In this document: positions 60,601 through 64,000 of the stretch, one piece after another | Layout: each line of letters begins with the position of its first letter | Numbering within the stretch: position 1 is the stretch's first letter | Assembly: GCA_036362985.1 (NCBI GenBank) | Contig: JAYGXS010000001.1 | Span: 72,761,762-72,825,761, forward strand | Direction: 5' to 3' | Source: Ligula intestinalis | Lineage: Eukaryota; Platyhelminthes; Cestoda; Diphyllobothriidea; Diphyllobothriidae | DNA length: 64,000 nt | Program-made: the position numbers and the translations under genes | The notes under the pieces: model-generated | What the model was told of the DNA's origin: nothing | Database searches by the model: none | What the model saw: only the letters and a program-made list of their open reading frames with translations

Positions 60601-62206
60601 TGCATATTCGGTGAGCTTTATGAATAAGCTCTATGCTCGTATGATAGAGGCACGAGGCGCATCTGTTAGGTCTGTTAGGGTGCAACCGGAGGTTGTCCTC
60701 CAAGCAGACACAGGTTGTTAGGATTTGGATGGTGGGTTTGCATGGACGCCTTCTGAGCCGGAGAGAGCTAGATAGCTCGTCTACCCGTGCCACACACAAG
60801 CCGGTACGACGAACAACACATTACGTTTTCACGCATAGGGCGTTCGACGTCCCGTTTGGCCTTCGATACCAGCCTTAATTGACTTGACTAAGTTTAATCA
60901 CCAATATCAAACACAAGAGAAAGGCCAGAATAGATATGATTGTGGCTGTGTTTGACTTCCTTGCAATAAACAACACAGCCTGCATTTAATCTCTAACAAT
61001 ACGCGTAGGATCATGACTCTGAAGTTTGTCAACTAAAGGGACGAATCGACTCTAATCAGGACCGTGCTTAAGGCTGCAACGAATCCTCATTATAAGACCA
61101 ACATTAAATTTTTACTTACCTGGGTCTCAGCGGCCCAACTTTCCCCTAAAATCGGGCTTAATTGAAGTCAAGAGACTGGTCATGTAGACACTGGGAATCT
61201 GGCAAATAAGCATAAAATCTCTCAGCCAATTCATAAGCTTCCTCGTATAAAACCTTAGCCTACGGACAGAAGTCACCTGAAGGGAGCGCGAGGTTAATAT
61301 CGATAACTCGCAGTTTTCGAGGGTAAGCTCAACAAGGCCAATCAAATAATGATACACGCAAGTATAATGGTAATTTTCGTACTCAAAAGGCAACCTCCGA
61401 ATCCCAGTTCACTGGCCGCAGCCAATTGGATAACAATTGATTAATAATCGGCCGGGCTACCTATGCAAACCTGTTGTGGTGCCTACCCATGACAATTAGC
61501 GGCCCCTTCTATCGAGGATAGTTGCCGGCTTGTGTGTTAATTGCTCAATGACCAGCATGCCGGTCGTAACCCGCTGAACTTGCATCATCCGTGCTGGATT
61601 TGGGCGTGTTAGTTGCTCAGTCGTCTGGCCCCTTGGTGACGACGCATTCGCCAGTGTGTTCACCGACTGACGATAGGCATTAGTACAACTGAGCCTCAGC
61701 ATCGAATGTGGCTCTGGCCAGTCATTAAACTTGTTTATAAACTGTGGCCCGTGAACCATGAATCAAGTAACTCGCTTCTCGCAGGATAGTCTTTCTCTGT
61801 GAGCCTTTCGGTTTCACCAAGCTTTATGAAGCCGACATTCTTGCGCTCCGCTATATTATGCACAATCCTTCCCGACACGCTAGGTACCTTATCTGAAATG
61901 TGTTGCAACCCAAAATAAATGACAAGACAGTAGTGTGACTGTTGACATCAGAATATTTTCTTCTCTGGTCGGGAAGGGTCAGTGCACTGTAATTGAGTCT
62001 TTTTTGTCTGCCTTTGCTTCCAGGGAACCACGATATTTCTGAAAAATCTCGGCCTTCCAGGAAATACATTGACAACCAAGCATATCGAATTACTGTGTTC
62101 GCTTCGGGAACTCCGAAATGAAAACTTGAACGCAATGCTGGGATGCTTTCTTGATTCCACATCCTTCAAGCTTGTTTATGAGCACTGTTCTCGAGGAAGT
62201 CTGAGG
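47566..62206 (+). CDS. Receptor-type guanylyl cyclase paralogue, 5' part (runs off window)
   Basis: Five exons were recognised: 47566-48406, 51208-51464, 53266-53668, 53912-53996 and 62024-62206. The first four join in phase to about 528 residues covering signal peptide, extracellular domain and transmembrane helix. The last encodes the start of the kinase-homology domain. A juxtamembrane exon must lie between 53997 and 62023 but was not identified. The remaining kinase-homology, coiled-coil and cyclase exons are presumably beyond the right edge. Exons 2, 3, 4 and the kinase exon have exactly the lengths and phases of their counterparts in the minus-strand gene. The protein sequences are clearly diverged, so the duplication is old. 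Confidence 0.85.
48407..51207 (+). other. Intron 1 of the plus gene; pyrimidine microsatellite inside
   Basis: About 2.8 kb. It contains a (TCC/TTCC)n tract at 48551-48616. No other feature was recognised. Confidence 0.65.
48551..48616. repeat. TCC-rich microsatellite
   Basis: About 66 bases of CTC/TCC triplets with TTCC interruptions. Its minus-strand translation gives a meaningless Arg/Lys-rich frame. Confidence 0.85.
51208..51464 (+). CDS. Guanylyl cyclase paralogue (plus gene) exon 2: extracellular domain
   Basis: Encodes residues 281-366, starting VILVIARPIMTLNFLRNMKS after acceptor TTTTAG and ending YLDS before donor GTGCGT. Length is 257 nt, phase 1 in and 0 out, identical to the minus-gene exon 2. 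Confidence 0.9.
52161..52428. mobile_element. Short inverted-repeat element with hairpin arms
   Basis: The arms 52161-52229 and 52351-52428 are inverted copies. The 30-base core (52194-52223 and 52359-52388) is a perfect inverted match. Outside the core, both arms carry GATCACT/AATCACT, then GGATGC and an AGAAGA end. Each core itself folds: GGATTCC-CGAC-GGAATCC followed by GAAACGTCAGGC. No coding sequence. A single-arm relative lies at 23232-23310. Confidence 0.75.
52742..52761. repeat. Poly-G run (20 bases)
   Basis: Uninterrupted G homopolymer followed by AGGG. The length may not be accurate in the assembly. Shorter G or C runs occur at 4373-4382, about 16602-16611 and about 63613-63623. 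Confidence 0.85.
53266..53668 (+). CDS. Guanylyl cyclase paralogue (plus gene) exon 3: membrane-proximal extracellular domain
   Basis: Encodes residues 367-500 from acceptor ATCAAG to donor CATG|GTAATT. Blocks SAASLAIRMAQLLLLAG and QELIPKQWPGNGSGPRVNFC match the minus gene. Length is 403 nt in both genes. The open frame upstream of 53266 is intronic. Confidence 0.88.
53912..53996 (+). CDS. Guanylyl cyclase paralogue (plus gene) exon 4: transmembrane helix
   Basis: An 85 nt exon between TTATAG and AAG|GTAAGA encoding QGTVMAFVMTAQCVSTIILF and then VTVKSHL. This is one hydrophobic span with a basic cytoplasmic end. Its length and phase are identical to the minus-gene transmembrane exon. Confidence 0.88.
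55530..56700 (-). mobile_element. Penelope-like element, decayed (RT and GIY-YIG remnants)
   Basis: Minus-strand blocks lie in order. An RT fragment at about 56690-56470 reads LGIPTNVFNEQLLKCALNAQ and LGPLSANVSMGKLE. The GIY-YIG start at about 55860-55790 reads GYIGRTSQRLCKRIREHLTV and is followed by a stop and then SAILDHTVDSRHRVDPK. At 55740-55570 there is NEAFQVVDKVPTNHPNSLG, then ATGIRLRKPAFYAKKN. These match the copy at 36709-37971. Several stops and frame changes are present. Confidence 0.82.
58200..59200 (+). repeat. Dispersed repeat, copy B, with nested DNA element
   Basis: Same-orientation match to 8330-8920. The left half is 58200-58457 and the right half 58872-59200, split by the TA-flanked element at 58460-58869. 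The right half continues through ATTTTGAGTTTTC, TTTTGCACTGTTCTTGT, GATTATCGCGTGCAA and CATAAAACCCC, as in copy A. No coding sequence. Confidence 0.7.
58460..58869 (+). mobile_element. Non-autonomous DNA transposon (TA-flanked, CAGTAGTCGCC ends), short copy
   Basis: Ends are CAGTAGTCGCCGGTTATTAA and, on the other strand, CAGTAGTCGCCGGCTATTAA, then AAGCCC in both. TA dinucleotides flank it at 58458-58459 and 58870-58871. Multiple AAGCCC motifs cluster inside both ends. It is an inverted, centrally shorter relative of 27993-28505. It was inserted into the dispersed repeat, so it is younger than that copy. Confidence 0.85.
62024..62206 (+). CDS. Guanylyl cyclase paralogue (plus gene): first kinase-homology exon
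   Basis: Encodes 61 codons from acceptor CTTCCAG to donor AGG|GTAAGT, phase 0 on both sides. Blocks are FLKNLGLPGNTLTTKHIELL, CSLRELRNENLNAMLGCFLD and KLVYEHCSRGSLR. It is clearly the N-lobe of the receptor guanylyl cyclase pseudokinase. Length (183 nt) equals the minus-gene exon 6. The frame after 62206 is intronic. Confidence 0.92.
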
Positions 62207-64000
62207 GTAAGTTGTTTGATTAAGCACGTTCTGCCCAAAGTCCTCAGACTGGGGTCACCTGCGGCATTTTACCGAGACTGCCCGTGACTTTATCACTTAA
62301 AGTCAGAAAAAAAGCACCAATCATTTTTGTGTACAGTGAGCCTTTTTGCATAAATTAGAATCTTAGCATATGCATACCTCCTGCTGGTCTGCTCTCGTTC
62401 CTCTTTGACTGTTATCCATATGGTCGACTGTCGATCCTGCCGTAGCAATGATTTATATGGCCCCCAAACAGGAAATGAGAAGAAAAACTGTCCACAATAC
62501 GGATGTTTTCTGCCAAACTCACAGGCTAATGAGATCAGTAGGGTGTTCGGCAGATTCAGCTAATTAATGTGACGCATTTTTGGTCAAACTTAGCGGCCTG
62601 ATTGGGATTCCAACCCACAATAGCAAGGGGCTAAATGGGTAACTCAATCAAGTGTGAGAAAGCTCACGACGTTCGGTGTAGCCTTGTTACCCAGGTTGTC
62701 ATGACGCTGATGTAATTTAGAATTCCCCTAGTCGTCATGATTTCAAATCCCATGGAGGTCGCCAAGGTTTTCAGAATTAGGTTATACGCAATATAAATTT
62801 AGATGTATATTTAGGGTAAAAACTAAATTCAGGCCTAGATTCATTGTAATTTTAGAGTCTATCGTTAAGATAACTCAAATTTAAGGTTTGGATTCAGGGC
62901 AGCTGTGCGGTTGTGTGTGTTGTTTTGCTTTTTTAGTTACTGTGAAGATGCAGAAAATCCCACAAAAGCTAGGCTAAACTGTCTCCTCACTGAGAAGTTT
63001 TCTTAACTGCCACAATCAATCGGTAAAATAATGATGAGCGGAAGTAGGTAAAGGACAGTAGAATGAACAACCAACTCTTTCTACAACACTTGACTAGACG
63101 GTATAAGCTTTTGAAGTGCTGCAGTCATGTGTGTTCTCACTACGTACAGGGTGTTAAGCCCGCGCTGTTCAGTGTCCTAAAGGAGCTTTTTTGTTAGCGG
63201 CGCTTATTCTTAAAATATACCATGAATATTTGGTAAAATTGCACAGGATTTGAATTTTGGTGCAGTATGGCCACCTAACCAGGACGCGGGAATCGGAATT
63301 CCCGCACAAGTAAAAAGGTAACCCTGCACACAATTTTATGCAATTTTCGGCAACCTTCTAACTTATCCTTAGGAATCTTGTCGTGAAATTCACGCGGACT
63401 TTAGGTAAGCTCATTATAGCCTCCAATACCGAACTACTGAAATAAGATTTATAAGACACGGAAATATAAATTTTTCTCACCGGTAGGACTCCAGGGCGCA
63501 TACAGTTTCGGTACGTCAGCCTGATCCTAGAGCGAACTTAAACTCTAACTCGAATGTTAGCGATAATCCTATTCCTGACGCTTACCTCAATATCTTCAAA
63601 ATTAGCTCAAGACCCCCCCCCCCTAACGGAGAAAGGGGCTCCTATTATCATGTCCTGGCGCTAAAGTGAAGAATAGATTTTCACTTTAAATGGCGCACGC
63701 TCGCGGGAGGATAAAAGCTCCCCTGAAATCGTTCGCTGTAATTTTATTGTCTAGGATAACCTAACTCTCTTCTCGGTGTATCAAAACATGAGATTTAAAC
63801 GATTTATCTAGGCCCTGTTATTTATTAGCGTGGACAGACATAACTATGCATGTGCAGGAAAGTTGTCTTTTCGTAGCTTTACGAAATAGGAAAACGAATA
63901 TTCAGATATTAGAGGCTATGGTTTTGTAGGACAGACTCAACACACCGAGGATGATTCAGAAGGACAGTTGGCGAGCATACGTATACTTTCGATAAATTCT
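62207..64000. other. Presumed intron of the plus gene; no gene seen
   Basis: I looked for the next kinase-homology exon (a D-V-I ... LDW-x-F-K motif, about 72 nt) and did not find it. A tRNA-like B box (GGTTGGAATCC on the minus strand, about 62605-62625) and a degenerate TTAGGGT-like stretch (62780-62900) are present, as is an 11-base C run at about 63613-63623. Confidence 0.55.

Larger units (their letters stand above)
53997..62023 (+). other. Large gap between the transmembrane and kinase exons of the plus gene
   Basis: About 8 kb that should contain one juxtamembrane exon, entering in phase 2 and leaving in phase 0. I could not find one resembling the 169 nt exon of the other gene. The interval carries a Penelope-like relict (55530-56700) and a dispersed repeat with a nested element (58200-59200). 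The remainder, including 54000-55500, 56700-58200 and 59200-62000, shows nothing I can support. Confidence 0.6.

Noticed and set aside
60422..60799. 125-codon minus-strand frame with several Cys and His.
   Set aside because: The Cys/His spacing fits no zinc-finger class I know, and there is no exon support. Possibly repeat-derived.
1..64000. Bacterial features: operons, CRISPR arrays, phage or plasmid modules.
   Set aside because: Intron-exon structure, animal gene family and eukaryotic transposons throughout. No array of regularly spaced repeats is present.

Overview
The window looks like a gene-poor, intron-rich animal genome. I infer a parasitic flatworm, probably a tapeworm. The support is a pair of large receptor-type guanylyl cyclase genes with many small exons, several decayed Penelope-like elements with GIY-YIG endonuclease domains, a CR1/Jockey-type non-LTR retrotransposon end, a mariner relict and short inverted-repeat elements. 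The species assignment is inference. There is no bacterial or viral gene organisation: no operons, ribosome binding sites or CRISPR.

Two paralogous receptor guanylyl cyclase genes stand head to head. The minus-strand gene has 14 exons that I could join in phase, from an ATG at 42886 down to 9221. They encode about 1020 residues: signal peptide, extracellular ligand-binding-like domain, one transmembrane helix, juxtamembrane segment, kinase-homology domain, coiled-coil linker and most of the cyclase domain. The last stretch of the cyclase domain was not found. The plus-strand gene starts at 47566. Five of its exons are visible (signal peptide, extracellular domain, transmembrane helix and the first kinase-homology exon) and it runs off the right edge. 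Every matching exon pair after exon 1 has the same length in both genes (257, 403, 85 and 183 nt) with the same phases, so this is an old inverted duplication.

Layout: 1-9.2 kb has no firm gene, but holds a tRNA-like SINE, a possible acidic C-terminal exon and a dispersed repeat. 9.2-42.9 kb is the minus-strand gene, with transposon debris in its introns. 42.9-47.6 kb is the shared 5' intergenic space, holding a mariner relict and a decayed Penelope-like element. 47.6-62.2 kb is the plus-strand gene, whose large 54.0-62.0 kb gap carries a Penelope-like relict and a repeat with a nested inverted-repeat element. 62.2-64 kb shows no gene.

Family knowledge says such receptors bind a ligand outside the cell and make cGMP inside it, using a regulatory pseudokinase and a dimerising coiled coil. 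The most notable details are two GC-AG introns in the minus-strand gene, a Lys where the cyclase family has its catalytic Arg, a roughly 580 bp near-palindromic element, and a small inverted-repeat element whose arms carry a hammerhead-ribozyme-like hairpin.
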